Part shown: piece by piece, positions 1-6,932 of the stretch | Layout of the letters: every line of letters starts with the position of its first letter | Position numbering within the stretch: position 1 is the stretch's first letter | Source of the DNA: Methylobacterium sp. Leaf112 | Lineage (GTDB): Bacteria > Pseudomonadota > Alphaproteobacteria > Rhizobiales > Beijerinckiaceae | Assembly (NCBI RefSeq): GCF_001423295.1 | Contig: NZ_LMNG01000023.1 | Location: 124,856 to 188,855, forward strand | Direction of reading: 5' to 3' | Length of the DNA: 64,000 bases | The notes under the pieces: generated by a model | Database searches by the model: none | Told to the model about the DNA's origin: nothing | Seen by the model: only the letters and a program-made list of their open reading frames with translations | Made by a program: the position numbers and the translations under genes

Positions 1-319
1 AGATCTGGAGGCCGTCGGCGCTCTCGACCAGGCCGAGTTCGCAGGGCGGCACACCGGCATGGCCGGGCAACTGCGCGACAACGGGGATGTGGTCGAAGCG
101 ATCCACCACCTGACGGTAGCCGGGGATGAGGACGCGGATGTCGTAGTGCCGCCGCAGGGCCCGCGGCAGGGACGCCGCGACTTCGCCGAGACCGCCGGTC
201 TTCACGAAATCCGCCATCTCGGGCGTGGCGAACAGGATGCGGGGCTGATGCAGCGGAGGGATCGTCTGGCCGAGAAGGCCACGGGCGGAGGCGGAGTGAG
301 CAGTCGCCGCAGACGTCAT
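1..319 (-). CDS. glgA: Glycogen synthase, N-terminal part (truncated by window edge)
   Basis: Glycogen synthase transfers glucose from ADP-glucose to the growing alpha-1,4-glucan. Only the first 106 codons are inside the window; the rest lies to the left. A short, poorly conserved leader of about 25 residues is followed by the first strand of a GT-B fold (ILFATPEMADF) and the K40-TGGL-44 motif that contacts the ADP-glucose phosphate in GT5 enzymes. An arginine-rich helix and LIPGYRQV, typical of the same family, come next. The ATG at 319 has an AAGGAT Shine-Dalgarno just upstream. The gene runs the same way as the malonate operon but is separated from mdcH by about 250 bp. glgP is 6.6 kb away, so glycogen synthesis and breakdown genes flank the mdc operon. 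Maltodextrin synthases of GT5 cannot be excluded from this fragment. Confidence 0.85.
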   Translation of the reverse strand, partial: MTSAATAHSASARGLLGQTIPPLHQPRILFATPEMADFVKTGGLGEVAASLPRALRRHYDIRVLIPGYRQVVDRFDHIPVVAQLPGHAGVPPCELGLVESADGLQI

Positions 320-569
320 TTTATCCTTGCCGCTCCGGGCACCTTGGACGTGCAGGGCGAAACAACCCGTGGCTGACGTCGGCATCGTGAACGCCCCGAT
401 TGGTAAATGGTTCCGTTGCGATGCACAATCCAAGCCACGATTTCGGTTACGAATTCCTTGCTTTTGGTGCGGCGCAAACGGTCGCAGCCCGTCGAATTCA
501 GGGTCGGTTCAGGACGATGGCCGCGACCGAATGCCGAAGGCCCGGCGCGAAGGCGAGGCAAACGAAGGA

Positions 570-1493
570 TCAGGTTTCGGCAATCCAGGCGCGCAGACCG
601 CTCAGCGTATGGAAGGCATCGGCCGAGCGAACGGCGAGCTGCGGCGCGTGTGTCCGCATCATGTCCGCCAGGGCGTGGCCCGGACCGAGTTCGAGGCTCC
701 GTTCGGCGCCGCGCTCGACCACGGCATCGAGGCAGGCAGTCCAATCGACGAAGGTCGCGACCTGTCGGGCGAGCGCACCGCGGAATCGTCCGGCGTCGAA
801 GATCGGCGTGCCATCCGTGCCGTTCAGGAGGATCCGGCCTGTGATGGGCCGGCGCACGGGTACGGGGGCGAGCTGCGCATGGAACGGGTCCACGGCCCGT
901 TCGAGCAGTGCCGTGTGCGAGGCGACCCCGACGTGCAACCGGCTCGCCCGCGCCGCGCCCATCTGCGCGGCTTCGGCGCAGAGGGCATCGAGAGCGTCAC
1001 CCATGCCGCCGACCACGAACAGGTCCGCGGGGTTGCGGATGGCGATTGCGCAGGCATGACGCGCCACGAGAGGATCGAGGGTCGCACGCGGCAGGCCACG
1101 GATGGCGGCGAGCCCCTGGCCGGGGCGGCTCGCCGCGTCCATGGCCTCGGCCCGCGCAGCGGTGAGGCCGAGGACCTGCTCCGGCGTCCAGATTCCGGCA
1201 ACGCCCCAAGCCGCCATCTCGCCGACGCTGTAGCCGGCGACGACACAGCGCCGTGGGAGAATGTCGGCGACGCACTCTGCAAGGGCCAGGGCGGCAGTGA
1301 CGCACAGGATCTGCCCGATGCGGTTGGCGTAGAGTTCCGCTGGATCGGCCTGCGCCACGAGGCTTCGCGGATCGCACCCGAGATACGCGGCGGCATGGGC
1401 GAAGATCGGCGCGGCGGCGGGGGCATCCGCCGTCAAGGCGAACAGATCGGGCGATTGCAGCCCCTGGCCGGAGCAGAGCAGGGCCAACGTCAT
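570..1493 (-). CDS. mdcH: Malonate decarboxylase epsilon subunit (malonyl-CoA:ACP transacylase)
   Basis: This FabD-like transacylase loads malonate from malonyl-CoA onto the decarboxylase carrier protein MdcC, priming the enzyme. The 307-residue protein has the expected opening LLCSGQG, the nucleophile elbow G87-YSVG-91 with Ser89, and the catalytic histidine in ASHT (His193). The C-terminal LELGPGHAL is also standard for malonyl transferases. It is the last gene of the operon; its ATG overlaps the mdcB stop by 4 nt (ATGA), so it is probably translationally coupled. FabD is the main alternative by sequence, but the position inside a complete mdc set decides the assignment. Confidence 0.93.
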   Translation of the reverse strand: MTLALLCSGQGLQSPDLFALTADAPAAAPIFAHAAAYLGCDPRSLVAQADPAELYANRIGQILCVTAALALAECVADILPRRCVVAGYSVGEMAAWGVAGIWTPEQVLGLTAARAEAMDAASRPGQGLAAIRGLPRATLDPLVARHACAIAIRNPADLFVVGGMGDALDALCAEAAQMGAARASRLHVGVASHTALLERAVDPFHAQLAPVPVRRPITGRILLNGTDGTPIFDAGRFRGALARQVATFVDWTACLDAVVERGAERSLELGPGHALADMMRTHAPQLAVRSADAFHTLSGLRAWIAET

Positions 1494-2329
1494 GGCCCCA
1501 CCCCGTCGAGGAACAAGGTCATGGCGAGGAGATCGGCGCAGCCGCCCGGACTGAGGTTGCGGCGCGTGAAGGCGATGTGCAGCGCCTGTGCCCGCGCCCG
1601 CCAGTCGGCAGATGCGATGCCGCCGGCCGCGAGAAACGCGCGGGCGGCCCCCTGCACGTAGGCGAGGCCCCCGGTACCACCGCGATGCAGAAGGTTCGTA
1701 TCCTCCACGCCGGCCATGAGGGCGAGGCAGAGCTGCACCCGCACGGCTTCCGGGTCATCGGGTCGTATGGCCTCGGCTTCGCGCAGAGCCGGGAGTCCGA
1801 GGGCGTAGAGAGTTGGAAACCCGAGCGCTGCCTCGCGTCGCGCACCGCCGGCCCGGTATTGTCGCAAGGCGGCGGAACCGTGGCTGTGGAGGGGGATGGG
1901 ACCGTTCGCGATGGCGGCGCCCCAACGGTCGGCGACGAGACGCCCGAGGCGTCGGCGATCGCCAGAGGCGTCGCGGAATCCGGCCGCGGCCACAAGGAGG
2001 CCCAGACCGAAAATCGCGCCGCGATGGGTGTTCACCCCGCCTGTGGCTGCGAGCATCGCCGCCTCGGCCGCGAGGCCGATGGCCCTCAGGGTGTCCATGC
2101 CGGCGCCCCGCCCGCCGGCCTCGGCGAGATCGGCGAAGTACGGCTCCAGGGTGTCGGCGCTGCGGTTCAGCAGAGCCGCATCCATATCCGCATGGGCGCC
2201 CGGATCGACGTGGCTGACGAGGCCCGGCTTCGGGTAGGTGGCGACCTCGAGGCGCAGGCAGGACACGGCCGTTGCGGCGAGCGCGTCAGCCGGTGTGGAG
2301 AGCGCCGACACCCGCGCGGCGCTCAGCAT
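1490..2329 (-). CDS. mdcB: Triphosphoribosyl-dephospho-CoA synthase
   Basis: MdcB (CitG family) makes 2'-(5''-triphosphoribosyl)-3'-dephospho-CoA from ATP and dephospho-CoA, the precursor of the MdcC prosthetic group. The 279-residue protein carries the family signatures YPKPGLVS (residues 32-39), TGGVNTHRG (96-104) and EDTNLLHRGG in the C-terminal half. The open frame extends further upstream, but the ATG at 2329 is preferred: it overlaps the end of mdcG by 7 nt, matches the family length, and the upstream translation is arginine-rich antisense-like sequence. In Klebsiella mdcB is second in the operon; here it follows mdcG, so the two genes for the same cofactor sit side by side. Confidence 0.93.
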   Translation of the reverse strand: MLSAARVSALSTPADALAATAVSCLRLEVATYPKPGLVSHVDPGAHADMDAALLNRSADTLEPYFADLAEAGGRGAGMDTLRAIGLAAEAAMLAATGGVNTHRGAIFGLGLLVAAAGFRDASGDRRRLGRLVADRWGAAIANGPIPLHSHGSAALRQYRAGGARREAALGFPTLYALGLPALREAEAIRPDDPEAVRVQLCLALMAGVEDTNLLHRGGTGGLAYVQGAARAFLAAGGIASADWRARAQALHIAFTRRNLSPGGCADLLAMTLFLDGVGP

Positions 2330-2958
2330 CCGGCACCCGCGAGGAAATCGGAGCGGGCGACGAGGCTCACGCCGCGGGCATCCTTCGCCAGTATCTCGGG
2401 CATCCCCTCGGCGAGTTCGCGCCACTGCACGGCCATCCCGCCGGCTCCGAGGCACTCGCCGTCGATCCGCATGGGGGCCTCGCTGGCGATGGTCGAGAGA
2501 CCGGCGAGGAGCGCCTCGGGCGCCCCGTCGAGGCGCCACAGCAGATCGATGTCGGACGTCGGCGACAGGTAGGGAAGGCCCGTGAGGTGCTGCCAGGCGA
2601 GGCTGCCGAAAGTCCGTACCTCGGGGTCGAGATCGAGGAGGCGTCGCAGGGTCGGTTGCCACTCGGGCGACGCCGCGGGCGCGGCCTCGGCAAGACGGGG
2701 CGGAGGTGCGATGGCACGGAGCGCGGACGCCTCCAGCACGAAGGACAGACGTCGTTTGCCCTGAGCGGGTGGCAGGGGCAGCCCCATGGGAATACCCGCC
2801 TCGCCCCCGGCGGGACGCCGGACGACCAGGGGCCAGTTCCGTTCGGCCCAGTCGGCGACGTAGGGCAGGCCATCGTACTCGGGCCGCCGCATGAGGAGCG
2901 TGCGCCAGGCGGCGGGGGCGACCCGGACCATCTGATGGCGCCCGAGCGCGTCAGGCAT
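2323..2958 (-). CDS. mdcG: Phosphoribosyl-dephospho-CoA transferase (holo-MdcC synthase)
   Basis: MdcG is a nucleotidyltransferase-like enzyme that attaches the phosphoribosyl-dephospho-CoA arm made by MdcB to the carrier serine of MdcC. The protein is 211 residues, usual for the family. It contains the nucleotidyltransferase metal motif SDIDLLW (residues 135-141, Asp136 and Asp138) and the N-terminal block R.H.MVRV.P..W typical of MdcG. The ATG at 2958 overlaps the mdcE stop by 8 nt. A much longer open frame exists upstream but encodes low-complexity arginine/proline sequence and overlaps mdcE, so it was rejected as the start. Confidence 0.92.
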   Translation of the reverse strand: MPDALGRHQMVRVAPAAWRTLLMRRPEYDGLPYVADWAERNWPLVVRRPAGGEAGIPMGLPLPPAQGKRRLSFVLEASALRAIAPPPRLAEAAPAASPEWQPTLRRLLDLDPEVRTFGSLAWQHLTGLPYLSPTSDIDLLWRLDGAPEALLAGLSTIASEAPMRIDGECLGAGGMAVQWRELAEGMPEILAKDARGVSLVARSDFLAGAGC

Positions 2959-3676
2959 GGTCCGCGACGCGCGCCGCAACCCGCTCGGCGATGGCGGCAG
3001 CCCGAGTCCGACCGCCACGCTCCCACCCGAGACGGTCGCGACAATCGCCAGAGGCCTGTGGCGCGGCAAGGCAAGCCTCCAACTGCTCGGCCAGGGATCT
3101 CCGCGGGTCCCAGGTCTCGTGGATCGCCCCCGTCTGGACGAGATTGTCGAGGCCCGGGGCGAACACCGCGGTCGCACGGGCCTTCTCGGTGAGAACGTCG
3201 AGGGAGAGTTTCGTGACCCGCGCCATGGAGGGCAGGTCCATCACCTCCGGGTGGGCGCCCGGCAGGGCGACGAGGTGGCCGGTGGCCAGCGCCGTGGCGA
3301 TGAAGGCCCCGGCGGCGCTGCGGCCGTAGAGCAGGCCGAGGGTCCGGTGCCCCTCCGCCTCGGCGAGCATCAGTGCCTTGGCGAGGTGGGCGAGGTACTC
3401 GTTGAGACCGAGGAGCTCGTCCCGCCGGCTCATGCGCTGACTGGACGAATCGACGGGCATCAGGATCGGCGCACCGTCGCCGGAGCGGGCGATGGCGAGG
3501 ACCCGCCCCGCCAGGGTCAAGGCTCCCTCGATGCCGAGGGGTGTGCCCTCGGCCAGGCCGAGCACATGGACGGGCTTGCCGCCGGCGCGCCGCCCGGTGC
3601 CGAGGATGAGCCCATCGGCGACAGCCACATCATGGCCGTCCGGAAACAGTCCGACGAGGATCTCAGCGAGCGTCAT
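2951..3676 (-). CDS. mdcE: Malonate decarboxylase gamma subunit
   Basis: MdcE is a crotonase/carboxyltransferase-fold protein that pairs with MdcD to decarboxylate malonyl-S-MdcC to acetyl-S-MdcC. The 241-residue protein begins MTLAEILVGLFPDGH, followed by the nucleotide-site-like strand DGLILGTGRRAGGKP and the glycine-rich oxyanion segment GRSAAGAF (residues 118-125). The start at ATG 3676 lies 14 nt inside the end of mdcD, a common mdc arrangement, and gives the family length. There is no biotin-dependent subunit nearby, so this is the soluble, biotin-independent enzyme type. Confidence 0.93.
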   Translation of the reverse strand: MTLAEILVGLFPDGHDVAVADGLILGTGRRAGGKPVHVLGLAEGTPLGIEGALTLAGRVLAIARSGDGAPILMPVDSSSQRMSRRDELLGLNEYLAHLAKALMLAEAEGHRTLGLLYGRSAAGAFIATALATGHLVALPGAHPEVMDLPSMARVTKLSLDVLTEKARATAVFAPGLDNLVQTGAIHETWDPRRSLAEQLEACLAAPQASGDCRDRLGWERGGRTRAAAIAERVAARVADHA

Positions 3677-4574
3677 CGGCACTCTCCCGGCAGGTGGCGA
3701 TGGCGTGGAACGCCTGCGTGGACAGGCCCGGAACGCCGGGTGCGTCCTTGACCCCGAGGATCGACCAGACCGCGACCGCATCACTGGCGGTACCGAAGCG
3801 GACGAGCCGCCGCTCAAGCCGCGCCTGCTCGGCGTCGAGGGTCGCGAGATCGAGGCGTTCGGGCTTTGCCAGGATCGCCTGCACCGCCGCGCGAAACGCG
3901 CCCGGCCCGTCGTCGACGAAAGCGTCCGCGCCACCGAGGAGGTAGCGGTGCTTACCCCCCATGGTGCGCCAGACCAGTGCGCGGTCGCGGGAATCGAACT
4001 CCTCGACGCCCCGATTGGTCTCGATCACCTCCGGGCCCGTGACGCTGATGCGTCCTTGTTCGGTGACGATGAGGGCCGAGCAACAGCCGGCGATGAGCCC
4101 GCCGCCGCCGTAGCAACCCGAACGCCCACCGACGAGGCCGACCACGCGCGATCCGGAACCACGCGCTTCGATCAAGGCCCGCATGATCTCCGCGATGGCG
4201 GTCTCGCCTGCATTGGCTTCCTGCAGGCGCACGCCGCCGGTGTCGAACAGGATGAGCACATCGCGGCGGAGAGCCTTGGCGGCGCGGAGCAGGCCGACGA
4301 GCTTGGCCCCGTGAACCTCCCCCACGGCCCCGCCCATGAAACGTCCCTCCTGGGCGGCGACCAGAACCTCGGCGCCGTCGAGGGTCGCGCTTCCGACGAT
4401 CATGCCGTCGTCGAACTGCTCGGGCAGGTCGAACAGGGCGAGATGCGGGCTCGTCGCCCGTTCCTCGGGACCGACGACCTCGTGAAAACTGCCGGGATCG
4501 ACGAGGGCGGCGACGCGCTGGCGGGCGCTGCCCTCGTACCAGCTCAGGGCCTCGGTCTCGAAGGCGGGATTCAT
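3663..4574 (-). CDS. mdcD: Malonate decarboxylase beta subunit
   Basis: MdcD is the partner of MdcE in the decarboxylase heterodimer and resembles the acetyl-CoA carboxylase carboxyltransferase beta subunit. It is 303 residues long. Visible family elements are FYEGS-like SWYEGSARQRV near the N-terminus, FDTGGVRLQEAN (110-121) and the glycine loop GGRSGCYGGGGL (149-160) that forms an oxyanion hole. SVTGPEVIETNRGVEEFDS also matches the family. The ATG at 4574 overlaps the mdcC stop in an ATGA arrangement. This subunit together with mdcA, mdcC and mdcE gives a complete catalytic core. Confidence 0.94.
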   Translation of the reverse strand: MNPAFETEALSWYEGSARQRVAALVDPGSFHEVVGPEERATSPHLALFDLPEQFDDGMIVGSATLDGAEVLVAAQEGRFMGGAVGEVHGAKLVGLLRAAKALRRDVLILFDTGGVRLQEANAGETAIAEIMRALIEARGSGSRVVGLVGGRSGCYGGGGLIAGCCSALIVTEQGRISVTGPEVIETNRGVEEFDSRDRALVWRTMGGKHRYLLGGADAFVDDGPGAFRAAVQAILAKPERLDLATLDAEQARLERRLVRFGTASDAVAVWSILGVKDAPGVPGLSTQAFHAIATCRESADDAR

Positions 4575-4888
4575 GGCGCGTCTCCGGCGATGAGCCGTGC
4601 GCCCTGGGCGAGGCGCAGGGCGACGGTGTCGGGCCGGGCGCCTCCGTCGTTGATGGCGATGCGCAGGCCGCCCGCGCCGCGGCGCGCCACGAAATCCGCC
4701 ACCACGGCGGCCCAGACTTCGCCGAAGCCATGGGCGGCCGTGGCGATCTCGATGGTGCACCGGTCGGGCGCGAGCACCCGCTCCAGCAGCACTTCCAGAT
4801 TACCGGAGGCGACGATCCCGACGAGGGCCTGGGGCTTGGTGCCCCCGGCGGGGATCGGCGCGTCGAGGGTGTAGCTGAGGCGTTCCAT
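4571..4888 (-). CDS. mdcC: Malonate decarboxylase acyl-carrier protein (delta subunit)
   Basis: MdcC is the small acyl carrier whose serine holds the phosphoribosyl-dephospho-CoA arm; acetyl and malonyl groups cycle on it. The protein has 105 residues, close to the usual 99-106. The modification site is visible as VGIVASGNLEVLLE with Ser28, equivalent to the V.SG.LE motif of characterised MdcC and CitD-like carriers. Further on, GFGEVW and RIAINDGGARPD match the family. The gene sits 9 nt after mdcA and overlaps mdcD by 4 nt. Confidence 0.94.
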   Translation of the reverse strand: MERLSYTLDAPIPAGGTKPQALVGIVASGNLEVLLERVLAPDRCTIEIATAAHGFGEVWAAVVADFVARRGAGGLRIAINDGGARPDTVALRLAQGARLIAGDAP

Positions 4889-4897
4889 GCTTCACCG

Positions 4898-6544
4898 TCA
4901 CCAGTTGCGGAATTGGCTCGGCGGCCGGTACAGGCCACTCGACGAGAGGGCGAGATCCTTGATGGAGCGGGCGGCGAGCAGGCTACGGTCCGCGTCGAGG
5001 GGGTCGATGCCGAGATCTTCCGGCCTGCGAATCACGCCGCGCTCGCGCAGGCGCGCCACCATGCCGGCATCGCGCCGGCGCCCGATCTCCGTGTAGCCGG
5101 CCACCCCCCGGATCGCCTGCTCGCGCTCGTCGACGTTGCGGCACAGCAGGAGATTGGCGATGCCCTCCTCGGTGACGATGTGGGTGACATCGTCGCCGTA
5201 GACCATCACGGGCGCGAGCGGCAGATCGAGCTTCTCGGCGAGCGCGAGGGCATCGAGCCGCTCGACGAACAGGGGTACGTTGGCATCCCCGAATGTCTCG
5301 CCGATCTGCACCACGAGCTTGCGGCCCCGGCGCAAGGGGGCGGGCGTATCGGGATCGGCCTCCGCACCGGCCTTGAGCCAGGGCTCGCTCGGATGGCGCC
5401 GGCCGCGTGGATCGGACCCCATGTTGGGCGCCCCACCGAAGCCCGCGATGCGGTTGGTGGTGACCGTCGAGCTGTGACCCGAGAGATCGATCTGCAGGGT
5501 CGAGCCGATGAAGAGGTCGCAGGCATAGAGGCCCGCGGTCTGGCAGAAGGCCCGGTTGGAGCGTAGCGACCCGTCCGAGCCCGTGAAGTAGATGTCCGGC
5601 CGGGCGGCGATGTAATCGTCCATCCCGACTTCCGAACCGAAGCAGTGGATCTGCTCGACCCAACCGGCCTCTATGGCGGGGATCAGGGTCGGGTGCGGGT
5701 TCAGCGCCCAGTGGGTGCAGATCTGTCCGCGCAGACCGAGCGCTTCGCCGTAGGTCGGCAGCAGCAGCTCGATGGCGGCGGTGTTGAAGCCGATGCCGTG
5801 GTTGAGTCGGCGAATGCCGTAGGGCGCGTAGAGGCCCTTAATCGCCAGCATCGCCGTGAGGATCTGGGTCTCGGTGATGGCAGCGGGATCGCGGGTGAAC
5901 AGGGGCTCGACGTAGAACGGCTTGCCCGCGTCGACCACGAAATGGACCCGGTCGCCGGGGATGTCGACGCGGGGCACCCGGTCGACGATCTGGCCGACCT
6001 GCGCCACCACGAGGCCGTCCTTGAAGCTAGTGGCCTCGACGACGGTGGGCGTGTCCTCGGTGTTGGGGCCGGTGTAGAGATTTCCGTCGCGGTCGGCGCT
6101 GACGGCCGCGATCAGGGCGACCTGCGGCGTCAGGTCGATGAAGTAGCGCGCGAAGAGCTCGAGGTAGGTGTGAACCGCACCGAGGGCGATCTGTCCGCCA
6201 TAGAGCATCCGGGCGATGCGCGCCGCCTGCGGGCCGGAATACGAATAGTCGAGCCGACGCGCGATCCCCTTCTCGAACACGTCGAGATGGGACGGGAGAA
6301 CGATGCCCGACTGCACCATGTGGAGGTCGTGGATCACCCCCGGGTCGACCTCGGCCAGGGCGTCGGCCAGGACGTCGGCCTGCTTCTGGTTGTCGCCTTC
6401 GAGGCACACCCTGTCCCCCGGTCGGAGGACCGCTTCGAGGAAGGGCGCGAGATCGGACAGGGCGACGACCTTGCCGCGGGCGAAGGGGGCGCCGGCCGCG
6501 ATGCGCGCCGCGCGGGCACTCCCTTGCGTCGCCCAGTCCCTCAT
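4898..6544 (-). CDS. mdcA: Malonate decarboxylase alpha subunit (acetyl-S-ACP:malonate ACP transferase)
   Basis: MdcA swaps the acetyl group on MdcC for malonate, releasing acetate and starting each catalytic turn. The 548-residue protein has the CoA-transferase-like blocks expected: CLEGDNQKQADVLA near residue 50, GPNTEDTPTVVEATSFK, and the long AGFGGAPNMGSDPRGRRH stretch. It is the first gene of the operon, with a strong GGAGG ribosome site seven bases before the ATG at 6544. The downstream order is C-D-E-G-B-H. No dedicated malonate carrier (mdcF, mdcL/M, matC) and no mdcR regulator were found within the window, so uptake and control must be encoded elsewhere. Confidence 0.95.
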   Translation of the reverse strand: MRDWATQGSARAARIAAGAPFARGKVVALSDLAPFLEAVLRPGDRVCLEGDNQKQADVLADALAEVDPGVIHDLHMVQSGIVLPSHLDVFEKGIARRLDYSYSGPQAARIARMLYGGQIALGAVHTYLELFARYFIDLTPQVALIAAVSADRDGNLYTGPNTEDTPTVVEATSFKDGLVVAQVGQIVDRVPRVDIPGDRVHFVVDAGKPFYVEPLFTRDPAAITETQILTAMLAIKGLYAPYGIRRLNHGIGFNTAAIELLLPTYGEALGLRGQICTHWALNPHPTLIPAIEAGWVEQIHCFGSEVGMDDYIAARPDIYFTGSDGSLRSNRAFCQTAGLYACDLFIGSTLQIDLSGHSSTVTTNRIAGFGGAPNMGSDPRGRRHPSEPWLKAGAEADPDTPAPLRRGRKLVVQIGETFGDANVPLFVERLDALALAEKLDLPLAPVMVYGDDVTHIVTEEGIANLLLCRNVDEREQAIRGVAGYTEIGRRRDAGMVARLRERGVIRRPEDLGIDPLDADRSLLAARSIKDLALSSSGLYRPPSQFRNW

Positions 6545-6932
6545 GGTCGGCCTCCGTGAAGCGGATAGCTAATATGCAATCATGAAGCTCTTTGTATGCA
6601 ATTGGCAAGGCAGTGCATACGGAACTGGGCGGCTCCCGCACAATGTGGCCGCTGACTGCGCGTTTCCGCCGCATTCATCGAACCTTCAACCTATCCCTGT
6701 CTCATTCCCGTGCGGATTCGATGCGACGCACGGTGTTGTCGGACCTCAGGGTCCGAACGCATCACGGAGACGGGAGCGGCTCTCGCAGACCGGCGAGAGA
6801 AGCGACCCACAGCGCGATTCAACAGGTGGCAACCGCGAAACCCCGAGGCGCACGCCCGCATGGAGGCGATGCCTCGGGGGCTCGCGCTCAAGCGACCGGC
6901 CGCGCGCCTGCAAGCATGAGGGGGATCGACAC
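6545..6932. other. Divergent intergenic region mdcA/glgP
   Basis: This 388-bp stretch separates the divergently transcribed mdcA and glgP. The mdcA-proximal 80 bp are clearly richer in A and T than the neighbourhood and hold the repeat cluster described as a separate feature. The glgP-proximal part reads open in several frames but has arginine-rich low-complexity translations and no family signature. It is best read as two promoters plus leader sequence. No hairpin followed by a T tract was seen here. Confidence 0.6.
6572..6620. promoter_or_regulatory. Candidate operator: direct and inverted repeats upstream of mdcA
   Basis: TATGCAAT occurs at 6573-6580 and again at 6595-6602, a spacing of 22 bp (about two helical turns). 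The second copy is part of an inverted repeat, GTATGCA (6594-6600) and TGCATAC (6614-6620), separated by 13 bp. The cluster ends about 28 bp before the mdcA ATG, so a bound protein would block or assist the mdcA promoter. Half-sites on one face of the helix fit a dimeric regulator such as a GntR or LysR protein; which one is unknown because no regulator gene is adjacent. Confidence 0.45.

Noticed and set aside
327..1661. Long plus-strand open frame across mdcH
   Set aside because: It is antisense to mdcH and mdcB; the translation is Arg/Gly-rich with no family signature, while the opposite strand shows catalytic motifs.
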